Source: Verrucomicrobiota bacterium (GTDB lineage: Bacteria > Verrucomicrobiota > Verrucomicrobiia > Limisphaerales > UBA9464). Taken from it: a DNA stretch of 60,187 nt. The stretch spans positions 1 to 60,187 of the forward strand of contig VHCG01000021.1 in assembly GCA_016871805.1 (NCBI GenBank), read 5' to 3'. The position numbers and the translations under genes are program-made. Below are positions 18,653-29,342 of the stretch, piece after piece. Every line of letters begins with the position of its first letter. The first letter of the stretch is position 1. The notes beneath the pieces were generated by a model, which did no database searches, was not told where the DNA came from, and saw nothing but the letters and a program-made list of their open reading frames with translations.

Positions 18653-18690
18653 CAGGGACTCACGCGGAGGCGCGGAGACGCGGAGGAAGG
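18653..18690 (+). repeat. Dispersed repeat R1, copy a
   Basis: The copy reads CAGGGACTCACGCGGAGG and then CGCGGAGACGCGGAGGAAG. The core GGACTCAC(A/G)CGGAGACGCGGAG recurs in this window at 19887, about 20030 (inverted), about 22960 (inverted) and 26751. All copies are intergenic or at a gene end. Confidence 0.7.
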
Positions 18691-18892
18691 ACGGGAGGGG
18701 TGGCGAGAAACCAATTCTGGATCAGACAGAGGAAACTGCGCTCAACGATTCGAGGCCCAGGGAAAACCGTCGTCGGATGGAACCCGGATGCACCTGATGT
18801 TCAATCCTGGGTCCGTTGCCCAAAGCTCCATCGTGGACCGATGTGGCTCCCGATTCCACGGGAGACGAAACCGGCATGCAGAAACCTCTCTT

Positions 18893-18945
18893 CGGCGTGT
18901 CGTTTTCTGCGTGTTCGCGTCTCCGCATGGCTCCCCTCATCCCCA
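18893..18945 (-). repeat. Dispersed repeat R1, degenerate copy a'
   Basis: On the minus strand this reads GAGGGGAGCCATGCGGAGAC, then GCGAACACGCAGAAAACG. It is a diverged partner of the copy at 18653, in inverse orientation, and ends next to the deacetylase stop codon at 18948. Confidence 0.45.
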
Positions 18946-18947
18946 GT

Positions 18948-19811
18948 TTATTTGCCCTCGAGACCGAGCAGGTAGTGCAGGACCAGATCCGGAAGATCCA
19001 GGGAGTATCCGCCCTCGAGGATGCTGAACGTGGGGATGCCGGTCGCCCGGAGGCGTTGGCCGATCCAGTAGAAGTCCTCGCGCTCGAGGCTGCCGTTGGC
19101 CAAGGGATCCCGGGAGTAGGCATCGAATCCGGCCGACACCCCGATGATCTGGGGGCGGCTCTCCAGCAGCCGCTGCAGAGCCTGCTCGAGGGTCTTTCGC
19201 CACTCGACCCGAGGTGTGCCGGGGGCGACAGGGAAGTTGAAGCAATTGTTTCCGACAGGCCCCGCCCCCGTGCCGGGATAGCACGGATGCTGATGGACCG
19301 AAGCGAAGGTGACCCCGGCGATGCCGGCCACGACATCCTCGGTCCCGTTGCCGTGGTGGACGTCGAAATCGAACAGGGCGATTCGCTCGATCCCGGTGGC
19401 TCGGGCTTCGAGCGCCGCGATGGCCAGGGAGCTGAGATAGCAGAAGCCCATGGCCTGGTCCCGCGTGGCGTGGTGTCCCGGCGGACGTAGGAGGCTGAAG
19501 GCGGGTTCACCGGTTCGGATCAGCTCCAGAGCCTTCAGGGCGCCACCGACCCCGCGTCGTGCATGATCGCCTATTCCCGGGAAGAAGGGTGTGTCGCCAT
19601 CGAAATCCTGGGCCAGGGCGAGGCGCTTCAGATGATTCTCCGAATGGCCCCGTAGCAGGACCGAGTCCTCAACGGGGGACGGCTCGGACCAACGGAGGTC
19701 CAATGACTTCTGTTCCCTTAGCAGTTCTGCGGTCCGCTGAACCCGTGCGGGCTTCTCGGGATGGCCCACGGCCCGGTACTCCGTGCATCGGGGATCGGTG
19801 ATGATCGTCAT
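18948..19811 (-). CDS. Histone deacetylase-family protein (acetoin/acetylpolyamine deacetylase type)
   Basis: A 287-residue zinc hydrolase of the arginase/deacetylase fold. The active site is intact: LLRPPGHHA with His113-His114, FDFDVHHGNG with zinc ligands Asp150 and His152, SAGFDAYSRDPLA with Asp230, and ILEGGYSL with the Gly-Gly-Tyr loop. Bacterial members deacetylate small molecules such as polyamines, or acetylated proteins; the substrate is not predictable. The ATG at 19811 is chosen because the upstream in-frame extension to 20090 lies in dispersed-repeat sequence. It is divergent from the ceramidase-like gene, with an inverted repeat between them. Confidence 0.94.
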   Translation of the reverse strand: MTIITDPRCTEYRAVGHPEKPARVQRTAELLREQKSLDLRWSEPSPVEDSVLLRGHSENHLKRLALAQDFDGDTPFFPGIGDHARRGVGGALKALELIRTGEPAFSLLRPPGHHATRDQAMGFCYLSSLAIAALEARATGIERIALFDFDVHHGNGTEDVVAGIAGVTFASVHQHPCYPGTGAGPVGNNCFNFPVAPGTPRVEWRKTLEQALQRLLESRPQIIGVSAGFDAYSRDPLANGSLEREDFYWIGQRLRATGIPTFSILEGGYSLDLPDLVLHYLLGLEGK

Positions 19812-19886
19812 GGACCCAGCCTCCTGCATCGAGGCACGACCGGCAATCGTCGTCGGAGTGCCGTCACGCGGAGGGGGCCTGGAGAC

Positions 19887-19925
19887 GAGGGATTCACACG
19901 GAGACGCGGAGACGCGGAGGAAGAA
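19887..19925 (+). repeat. Dispersed repeat R1, copy b
   Basis: It reads GGGATTCACACGGAGACGCG followed by GAGACGCGGAGGAAG. It pairs with the inverted copy at 20021-20074 over about 23 nearly perfect bases, so the transcript or single strand could form a long stem. Confidence 0.7.
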
Positions 19926-20020
19926 CCGGAGGAGACTAGGACGGCGGTTGGGAACATCGGGGTGGGCGTGACTTGTGTTCGGGTCGACGACCGGGCGGCT
20001 GCAGTCGAGGCCCGTTTTTT

Positions 20021-20074
20021 TCTCTCCTGTGCTCTCCTTTCTCCGCGTCTCCGTGTGAGTCCCTGTCCCCTCAC
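20021..20074 (-). repeat. Dispersed repeat R1, inverted copy b'
   Basis: On the minus strand this reads GGGACAGGGACTCACACGGA then GACGCGGAGAAAGGAGAG. It is the reverse partner of copy b, about 95 bp away, and lies 55 bp before the ceramidase-like start codon. Confidence 0.7.
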
Positions 20075-20128
20075 CCCCGCGTGATTCCAACGCTTCCCAA
20101 GGCGCCCTCAGGTGCGCACCGTTTCTGT

Positions 20129-21592
20129 ATGAACCCCTGGCATTGGTGGAGGGCCTTGGTCGTGGTCGGATGTTGGATCGGGTTCCTCGACACCCTTCTT
20201 GAGGCGGCTCCCCGCAACCTCAACTTCATCCCAGTTGGCGTCGCCCGGGTCGACCTCTCCCCCACCAACGCCGTGCCCCTGATGGGCTATGCCGCACGCG
20301 CTGGGTTGCCCGCGCCGACGAATCTGGCCCAGCACATCCATGCCCGGGCCCTCGCCATCGGGAGCCGATCCCAGGCGGCCGTCCTCATCGCCATCGACAA
20401 CTGCATCCTGCCCGGCTCCATCACCGACGACATCCGTTCGCGGCTCGCACAGAGGGTCGGCCTCGCCCCGGCGCAGGTCGCGCTGACGGTCACCCACACC
20501 CATAGCGCCCCCTGCCTCACCGGAGCCGCCCCCAATATCTTCGCCCGGGACCTGACCCCGACGGAGCAGGAACAGATCGCGGCCTACACCGTGTATTTCA
20601 CCGAACGACTCGAAGAGGCCGCACGACTCGCCCTGGAACGAAGGCGTCCCGCGCGCCTCTCCTGGGGCAGGGGTTCCGTCGGGTTTGCCAAGAACCGTCG
20701 GACGCCCGGTGGGCCGGTCGATCATGACCTGCCCCTGCTACGGATCACGGATCCGAATGGGGAACTCCGCGCGGTGCTGGTCCGCTATGCCTGCCATTGC
20801 ACGACGCTGAGCGGCGAGCTGAACGCGGTGCATGGCGACTGGGCCGGTGCCGCCGCCGAGGCCTTCGAGCGGGAACATCCGGGGGCCATCGCGCTCGTCG
20901 CGATCGGTGCCGGTGCCGATGCCAACCCGGACCCGCGCGGCACGATCGAACTTGCCACCCGTCATGGTGAGGCTCTCGCCGCCGAGGCGGCGCGTCTGGT
21001 GAAGCTCCCGCTTCAGGATCTCCCCACGGCTCCCGCCTGCCGGCTGCAGACCCTCCAGCTGCCCTTCCAGCCCCACTTCACCCGCGAGGAATGGATCCGG
21101 CGCTCCACCAACTCCGGGATTGTCGGTTTCCACGCCCGACGCTGGCTTGCCCGGATGAATCGCGGTGAAACCGTCTCCCCGACGCTTCCGTATCCCGTGC
21201 AGACCTGGGCGTTTGGGGATCGGATGGCCATGGTGTTCCTGGGGGGAGAGGTCGTGGTCGACTATTCCCTGAGGCTTAAGCGCGAGCTCGATCCCCAGCG
21301 ACTCTGGGTCAATGCCTACGCCAACGACGTGCCCTGCTACATCCCGTCGCGACGCATCCTCGACGAGGGTGGATACGAGGCGGAGACCTCCCTCTGGTAC
21401 TACGACCGCCCCCAACGCCTCTCTCCCACCATCGAAGACCAGATCGTCGAGGCGGTGCGCGAGCAGTTGCCGAAGTCATTCCGGATCGACCCCGCCTGTG
21501 GCGAATCCCCACCTCCCAGGACGCCGATGGACGCTCCTCGGGCGTTCCGCACGACCCGGGGTCGCCCTCCGCACCACGCTGGAGTACCCTGA
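20129..21592 (+). CDS. Neutral/alkaline ceramidase-like secreted hydrolase
   Basis: 487 residues from the ATG at 20129. A hydrophobic N terminus (RALVVVGCWIGFLDTLL) acts as signal or anchor. The neutral/alkaline non-lysosomal ceramidase N-domain (PF04734-like) shows VGVARVDLSP, AQHIHARALAIGS, ALTVTHTHSAP (HTHS at 123-126, metal/catalytic region), YACHCTTLSG and VHGDWAGAAAEAFE. The C-terminal half retains FLGGEVVVDYSLRLKRE and PCYIPSRRILDEGGYEAE, common in this family in Planctomycetes and Verrucomicrobia. True ceramidases cleave N-acyl sphingosine; most bacterial relatives have no known substrate. The stop is 6 bp before sufE. The upstream in-frame extension is repeat sequence and is rejected. 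Confidence 0.85.
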   Translation: MNPWHWWRALVVVGCWIGFLDTLLEAAPRNLNFIPVGVARVDLSPTNAVPLMGYAARAGLPAPTNLAQHIHARALAIGSRSQAAVLIAIDNCILPGSITDDIRSRLAQRVGLAPAQVALTVTHTHSAPCLTGAAPNIFARDLTPTEQEQIAAYTVYFTERLEEAARLALERRRPARLSWGRGSVGFAKNRRTPGGPVDHDLPLLRITDPNGELRAVLVRYACHCTTLSGELNAVHGDWAGAAAEAFEREHPGAIALVAIGAGADANPDPRGTIELATRHGEALAAEAARLVKLPLQDLPTAPACRLQTLQLPFQPHFTREEWIRRSTNSGIVGFHARRWLARMNRGETVSPTLPYPVQTWAFGDRMAMVFLGGEVVVDYSLRLKRELDPQRLWVNAYANDVPCYIPSRRILDEGGYEAETSLWYYDRPQRLSPTIEDQIVEAVREQLPKSFRIDPACGESPPPRTPMDAPRAFRTTRGRPPHHAGVP

Positions 21593-21598
21593 TCTCCA

Positions 21599-22048
21599 AT
21601 GATGAACGGGTCGAAACCTCACTCCCTGCTGGATCGTGAGCGCGATCTGGTCGGACGTCTGACCGCGCTTCGCGACCCGCAGGCCCGCTTTGCCTGGGCG
21701 GTCGAGCAGGCTCGGCTTCGATCGCCTCTCCCCGACGCCCTGCGTCTGGAAAGCCATCGGGTCCAGGGGTGTCTGGTCCGACTCTGGCTCGTCCCGGAGT
21801 TCCGCGACGGCCGCTGCTGGTTCCAGACCGATTCGGATGCCGCGACCCTGCGCGCGTTCAGCGGAATCCTGTGCGACCTCGCCAGCGGACTGCCGCCCGA
21901 GGACCTCGTCGACTGGAGGCCCGAATTCCTCGACCGGCTCGGATTGCTGCGACAGCTCGCCGACAACCGTCGGGCGACGATCGGCCGGGTGATCGACCTG
22001 ATCCGTGGATTTGCGACGGCGCAGCGTCCGGCTGGGGATGCGTCATGA
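21599..22048 (+). CDS. sufE: SufE-family Fe-S cluster assembly sulfur-acceptor protein
   Basis: 149 residues. SufE accepts sulfane sulfur from the cysteine desulfurase SufS and passes it to the SufBCD scaffold. The acceptor Cys58 lies in HRVQGCLVRLWLVPE, matching the family GCxxxxW motif. RLTALRDPQARFAWAVEQAR at the N terminus and LRQLADNRRATIGRVIDLIR at the C terminus also fit. No other suf gene is in the window. The stop overlaps the next start codon (ATGA), so it is translationally coupled to the TatD-family gene. Confidence 0.85.
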   Translation: MMNGSKPHSLLDRERDLVGRLTALRDPQARFAWAVEQARLRSPLPDALRLESHRVQGCLVRLWLVPEFRDGRCWFQTDSDAATLRAFSGILCDLASGLPPEDLVDWRPEFLDRLGLLRQLADNRRATIGRVIDLIRGFATAQRPAGDAS

Positions 22049-22983
22049 ACCTGGGAGCATCGGCAACGGAGAATTCATCGGCGTCCGACGGGCGGCTTCG
22101 GTTCTTCGATGCCCACAATCATCTCCAGGACGAGCGGTTCGGGGGGCGTTGGGACGAGCTGATCGACGCGGCACGGGTCGTGGGCGTGGAGCGGATCGTG
22201 GTCAACGGGTCCTGCGAGGAGGATTGGCCCGTGGTGGCGATGCTGGCCGAGCGGTTCCCCGAGGTGATCCCCGGATTTGGCTATCATCCCTGGTATCTTG
22301 GTAAGCGCACGCCTGCCTGGCGGGAGGCCTTGATCGGATGGCTTGATCGGACCCCGGGTGCGATGGTGGGTGAGATCGGGGTGGATCGGTGGATGTTGGA
22401 GAATCCCGACCGGTGGCGACGCTATCGACAGGGCGCGACCCCCTTTGCGGGCGATCCGCCCGACTGGGCCTTGCAGGAGTCGATGTGGGTGGACCAGCTG
22501 GAGCTCGCCGCGGCGCGGGAGTTACCGGTCACGATCCACTGTCTCCGCGCCTTCGGTCGGCTGCTCGAGGTTCTTGCGAACGGTCCGCGACCCGAGCCGG
22601 GCTTCCTGCTCCACAGCTATGGCGGTCCGGTGGAGCTGGTCGACCAATTCGCAGAGCTGGGTGGATACTTTGGATTCCCGGGCAGCGCCCTCGATCCCCG
22701 GCGGCAGCGTCAGCAGGAGGTGTTCCGCCGGATCCCGCTCGAACGTCTGTTGGTCGAGACCGATGCGCCCGACCAGATGCCGCCGGAATCGCATCGTCCC
22801 TCGGTGCTGACGGGACCTTCGGGGAGTCTCCTGAATGTCCCGGCCAACCTTCCGGCGATCCACGCCGGACTGGCCGAACTGCCCGGCCGATCCCTGGAAT
22901 CCCTCGCCGGCCAGCTCGCCGAGAATTTTCATCGATTCTTCGGTTCCATACGGGTTCCTCCACGTCTCCGGGTCGGCACGTGA
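22045..22983 (+). CDS. TatD-family metal-dependent hydrolase
   Basis: 312 residues, starting at the ATG that overlaps the sufE stop by 4 bases. TatD proteins are TIM-barrel metal-dependent DNases or hydrolases. Visible ligands: HNH in FFDAHNHLQD, the Glu in GEIGVDRWML, IHCLRAFGRLLEVL, LLHSYGG and ETDAPDQMP with the catalytic Asp. The last residues (RVPPRLRVGT) and the stop codon fall inside an R1 repeat copy on the opposite strand, so the native C terminus may have been replaced. Longer in-frame upstream starts overlap sufE and are rejected. Confidence 0.9.
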   Translation: MNLGASATENSSASDGRLRFFDAHNHLQDERFGGRWDELIDAARVVGVERIVVNGSCEEDWPVVAMLAERFPEVIPGFGYHPWYLGKRTPAWREALIGWLDRTPGAMVGEIGVDRWMLENPDRWRRYRQGATPFAGDPPDWALQESMWVDQLELAAARELPVTIHCLRAFGRLLEVLANGPRPEPGFLLHSYGGPVELVDQFAELGGYFGFPGSALDPRRQRQQEVFRRIPLERLLVETDAPDQMPPESHRPSVLTGPSGSLLNVPANLPAIHAGLAELPGRSLESLAGQLAENFHRFFGSIRVPPRLRVGT

Positions 22984-22995
22984 GTCCCTGTCCTT
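22955..22995 (-). repeat. Dispersed repeat R1, copy c, overlapping the tatD 3' end
   Basis: On the minus strand it reads CAGGGACTCACGTGCCGACC, then CGGAGACGTGGAGGAAC. It covers the last eight or so codons and the stop of the TatD-family gene. Confidence 0.6.
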
Positions 22996-23086
22996 CGCGG
23001 TTGTGTCGTGCCCAGCCCGGGATGTCTCGGAAGGCGTGACACGGGGTTGCGTGGTCGCGTCGGGTCGGGTTTCTTTGCCGGCCGCC

Positions 23087-23569
23087 GTGAACAAGTCCGC
23101 TGTCGTCCGAAAGATCGTTGCCACGCTTCAACGCGAGCTCGCGACCTACATCCGTGCCGCCCGTGCCGCGCACGACGAGGCCACGCACGAACAGAACAAG
23201 CCCGAGAACAAGTACGACACCCGCGGACTCGAGGCGTCGTACCTCGCCCGCGGGCAATCCCGCCAGGTGGCCGAGCTCGAGCTGGCCATCACCCAGATCG
23301 AGGCCCTCTCGACCAGCCCCTGGCCTGAGGGGACTGCGATCGGTCCCGGGGCGTTGGTGGAGGTTGTCGAGGGCCGGGAACATGCCTGGTACTACGTCGC
23401 CCCCCGAGCCGGGGGGACCGAGGTCACCCACATGCAGCACGAGATCCTCGTGCTCACCCCGCAATCGCCCCTGGGCCAGCAGCTGGTCGGACGCCGCAAG
23501 GGTGACGAAATCGTCGTGGATCTGGGACGTGGCGCCACCCGACGCCTGCGGGTGGCGACGGTGGGTTGA
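23087..23569 (+). CDS. GreA/GreB-family transcript cleavage factor
   Basis: 160 residues from a GTG at 23087 (MNKSAVVRKIVATLQREL). The N-terminal coiled coil (about 1-75) contains AAHDEATHEQNKPENKYDTR and LEASYLARGQSRQVAELELA. The C-terminal FKBP-like domain (about 85-160) carries IGPGALVEVVEGREHAWYYV and SPLGQQLVGRRKGDEIVVDL, as in GreA/GreB proteins that insert into the RNA polymerase secondary channel. The coiled coil is shortened and its tip acidic residues differ from canonical GreA, so this may be a paralog with a special role rather than the main GreA. Alternative starts upstream lie in repeat-flanked sequence. Confidence 0.8.
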   Translation: MNKSAVVRKIVATLQRELATYIRAARAAHDEATHEQNKPENKYDTRGLEASYLARGQSRQVAELELAITQIEALSTSPWPEGTAIGPGALVEVVEGREHAWYYVAPRAGGTEVTHMQHEILVLTPQSPLGQQLVGRRKGDEIVVDLGRGATRRLRVATVG

Positions 23570-23604
23570 TCGCCCGATCCGTTCTGCCTGTTGCCCCAAT
23601 CAAG

Positions 23605-25212
23605 TCACCAGTAGATGTCCTGGTCTTCCATGACGCCAGGCACGTCGACCAGGTTCAGGACCCGGCCCTCTGCTGTGCGGAGGGTGCCGTTGAAGAGTCC
23701 GGCGACCTGGATGAAGCGGCTGTTCACGAGACCCAGGTTCCGGTTCTCGCTGTGGGATCCCTTGGGTGTGAACCGCAGTTGGACCCGGCCGTCCGCGGTG
23801 GTGACTCCCCAGGGATCCATGTAGTTCTGTCGATTGAACGTGAAGGTGGGTTTCGCAAGCGTCGACAGCTCGTTCCCGGCCCAGAGTGCATTGTCACCGG
23901 TCAGACCGTCGGGGACGATGCCTCCGGTGAGATTCAACCCGATGGGGGTGCCGTCGTCCGCGGTGCCATTCAGGAACGTCCAGTTCCACACCGTGTGGCT
24001 GGGAAGGATGCCCTGGGTGTAGTCGAAACCGCCCCGGAACCCCTCCGCGAGATCCCATACGAGGGAACCGAGCTTCATGGATCCCGTCATGGGCAGGAGG
24101 TTCCACTTCACGGTCGCGTTGATGTCCCCGGGAGGCGTGGGCACCAGGGAGGAGACCGGAAGCGGCGCGGCGGTGGGATCGAGCGTGGCATCGATCCGCA
24201 GGTCATCGTCCTTGGAGACGATCTCGACGCGGAAGGGTGTCGATTCCGTTCCTCGGGTGATCGACAGGGACAGGCTTCCGCCGAGGCCATCGGCGAAGGT
24301 GGCACGGGCGCCGGCTCCCGGGTTTCCATTGACCACTGTCGACACCAGCGGAAGGCCGATCTCGCCCCGGCTAACGAGGGTCGATCCGGTCTCAAGATCC
24401 ACGACATAGACGAATGCCGTCGTGCCATAGCCCGCGTCCACCACGGCAAAACCGGCGAGGAGGCCCTTCGAGGAAAGCGTGCCGAAGAACCACTTCTTCA
24501 ATCGGCTGTATTCCGTCGGCCAGAGACGAGGCCGGAGGTCCACGGTGCCGAAGGAGCCGGCGTAGGTTCCCAGCAGGGGTTGACCCTTCGGGGAGAAGAC
24601 GGTCGGAGGGGCAGGAGGGAGGACGCCGAGAACCGGCGGAGTGATCGGTAAAACGGTTTGCCGATTCCCCTTGGGTCCCCGAACGAGCGGTGACCCGGAC
24701 GCCGCAGCATGTTTTCCGGGACCTGAGGCCAGTGCGGTCCACCTCAACCCAGGCCCTGACGACAACACGTCAGCCCAGGCCGCTCTGGGCGCACTCTCGG
24801 CCTCCGGGGCATCGAGCACAGCCCGGAGACGGAGGAACAGCCGGTCCGGGCTGCGGGAGCGGTTCACGCTGAATACCTGACGTTGGCAGCCCTCCGGAAC
24901 CCCCGTCTGATTGGCTGCAACTGCACGGTCCACGCCGGTGGTGCTCCAGCCGGTCAGGCTGTCCCCCGCCTCTCCATGCACCTTCAGCTGGGTGTCATTG
25001 GTCCGCACGATGGCGGTCATCGACAGGGTCGTTGGGGTCAGGGAAAAGCTCGGTTTTTCGGGTGCGGCATCGACCGTTGCCGCTCCCCCGATGGCGTACT
25101 TGGCGAGGCTGTCGATGTCCTGATCCCGACCCTTCAGCCAGTTGGACCACCCGTTTCCTTCGGCGGTCAGCACTCCTACGAGGATCCCCGTCGTCGCCCC
25201 GAGGAGGGCCAT
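23605..25212 (-). CDS. Exported DUF2804-like protein with verrucomicrobial N-terminal module
   Basis: 535 residues from the ATG at 25212, which begins a hydrophobic signal (MALLGATTGILVGVLTAEG). Residues about 20-140 resemble a module seen in verrucomicrobial surface proteins (WSNWLKGRDQDIDSLAKYAI ... GDSLTGWSTTGV ... PDRLFLRLRAV), normally placed at the C terminus after repeats. The rest (about 215-535) has KWFFGTLSSKGLLAGFAVVD, AGYGTTAFVYVVDLETG and GDINATVKWNLLPMTGSMK, which I match to DUF2804. DUF2804 proteins are usually cytosolic or unassigned, so an exported fusion is unusual. Its gene end faces the GreA-like gene. The function is unknown. Confidence 0.45.
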   Translation of the reverse strand: MALLGATTGILVGVLTAEGNGWSNWLKGRDQDIDSLAKYAIGGAATVDAAPEKPSFSLTPTTLSMTAIVRTNDTQLKVHGEAGDSLTGWSTTGVDRAVAANQTGVPEGCQRQVFSVNRSRSPDRLFLRLRAVLDAPEAESAPRAAWADVLSSGPGLRWTALASGPGKHAAASGSPLVRGPKGNRQTVLPITPPVLGVLPPAPPTVFSPKGQPLLGTYAGSFGTVDLRPRLWPTEYSRLKKWFFGTLSSKGLLAGFAVVDAGYGTTAFVYVVDLETGSTLVSRGEIGLPLVSTVVNGNPGAGARATFADGLGGSLSLSITRGTESTPFRVEIVSKDDDLRIDATLDPTAAPLPVSSLVPTPPGDINATVKWNLLPMTGSMKLGSLVWDLAEGFRGGFDYTQGILPSHTVWNWTFLNGTADDGTPIGLNLTGGIVPDGLTGDNALWAGNELSTLAKPTFTFNRQNYMDPWGVTTADGRVQLRFTPKGSHSENRNLGLVNSRFIQVAGLFNGTLRTAEGRVLNLVDVPGVMEDQDIYW

Positions 25213-25264
25213 GAATCGATTTATCGTCTGATTTTGGTGCGGCTCTCCACCGGCCCTCAAGGTG

Positions 25265-25302
25265 CAAAACAAAAAACCCCGGAGGCGTGTGCCTCCGGGG
25301 TT
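25265..25302 (-). terminator. Rho-independent terminator of eno
   Basis: On the minus strand AACCCCGGAGGC pairs perfectly with GCCTCCGGGGTT across a 4-base loop (25275-25302), followed by TTTTTTGTTTTG. It lies 22 bp after the eno stop codon and is a textbook intrinsic terminator. Confidence 0.92.
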
Positions 25303-25323
25303 CTTGGGGATCGGTCCTGCGGC

Positions 25324-27084
<1,761 letters not shown>

Positions 27085-27088
27085 ACTG

Positions 27089-27115
27089 CATCACTGGGCG
27101 CGGGAGAGCGCTCCG
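27089..27115 (+). repeat. Short repeat R3, copy 2
   Basis: ATCACTGGGCGCGGGAGAGC followed by GCTCCG, the second copy of the motif at 26889. It lies between R2 copy A and the broken end of the ppsA remnant. Confidence 0.55.
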
Positions 27116-27139
27116 CGGCTCCCCAGCTTCCCACCCGCC

Positions 27140-27672
27140 TCAGGGCCATCCACCGTTGCGGGTGTCCAGCGAGTACGAGGCGTCGATCAACGCGGCCCCG
27201 CCCGGAAGGTTCAGAAAGGTCTTCTGCTGCCCGGCGAAGCTCGCCTCGGGCAGGTCCTCGGTGGTGGCGCTACTCTGGACGGCCACCCGGAGTTCCGAAC
27301 TGAGGGAGCGCTGGAGCTGGTCATGCGCCGCGAGGATTGCCTCCTCGATGTGGGCCGGGAACGGGGTCTCCAGGATGGCGTTCAGGATGTTGTGCCCTGC
27401 GCGCTGGAGGGCCTGGACTTCCCGGGTGTCGAGTCCGCGCAGTCGGGACCGGATGCGTTGTTCGAGTCCACCCAGGTTGAGAAGTCGGCGATACGCCTCG
27501 GCGGTGAGGGCGAATCCGTTCGGAATCCGGATGCCGTTTCTAGGGTCAGATGTCCGTGCATCTCGCCCAGGGAGGCGTTCTTGCCCCCCACCTCGGGAAG
27601 GTCTGTCAGGGTGATGTCCGCGAACCAGCGGATGAACGGCGAGGACGCGGGGGACGGGGAGTGGGCGCTCAT
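27140..27672 (-). pseudogene. ppsA: Remnant of phosphoenolpyruvate synthase (N-terminal part, frameshifted and truncated)
   Basis: Starting at the ATG at 27672, one frame gives the PpsA N terminus (FIRWFADITLTDLPEVGGKN, ASLGEM). Homology then jumps at about 27541 to another frame with NGIRIPNGFALTAEAYRRLL and VAVQSSATTEDLPEASFAGQ, QKTFLNLPGG. The Arg normally in AVRSSATAEDLP is Gln here. After about 175 residues homology ends abruptly and a stop follows at 27140; the phosphohistidine and PEP-utilising domains (about 600 residues) are absent. The intact enzyme converts pyruvate and ATP to PEP. The break lies beside repeats R2 and R3. It is clearly non-functional as a synthase. Confidence 0.85.
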
Positions 27673-27805
27673 GACGCGAGGACAGGCCCCGACGACACAT
27701 CGAGCCCCACCGCGATTTCCTTCCAAGGAGCCGTGCCCGGATGCGGTCTTTTTTCTGCAAGGCCTTCCAGAGGATCCTAAGAGGCGCCTCGCCGTACGAG
27801 AGACG

Positions 27806-29155
<1,350 letters not shown>

Positions 29156-29342
29156 GCGGGTGGGCGAAATCCTTTCCGACTCCCGGTTCGCTCAGCCATC
29201 CCAAACTTCCGGGAATCCTCGGTGACCGGATCCCTCGTTCCTCGTCGTCCGCCTGTCCACCGCCGTTCCATCGCCATGCCCCCGGTTCGTCGATTCCCGC
29301 TCGAAGCCTGTGGATCGGATGCCTAGGCTTCCCGCACTGCCC

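Larger units (their letters stand above)
18587..18947. other. Non-coding gap, 361 bp, holding an inverted repeat pair
   Basis: No gene is seen. The gap is bounded by a + oriented repeat copy at 18653-18690 and a degenerate minus copy at about 18893-18945 that abuts the deacetylase stop codon. The roughly 200 bp between them show no coding signal. Confidence 0.6.
19812..20128. other. Divergent intergenic region, 317 bp, largely an inverted repeat
   Basis: It separates the deacetylase (minus) from the ceramidase-like gene (plus). It contains R1 copies in opposite orientation at 19887-19925 and about 20021-20074 with about 95 bp between. Short in-frame extensions of both genes run into it, but their translations are repeat-derived, so it is treated as non-coding. 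Confidence 0.6.

Noticed and set aside
18653..20074. CRISPR array
   Set aside because: Repeats are few, irregularly spaced, in both orientations and lack equal-length spacers; no cas gene is present.
27140..27760. Complete small protein in place of the ppsA remnant
   Set aside because: Homology to PpsA changes frame midway and ends abruptly, so the intact frame after the shift is a fragment rather than a gene.
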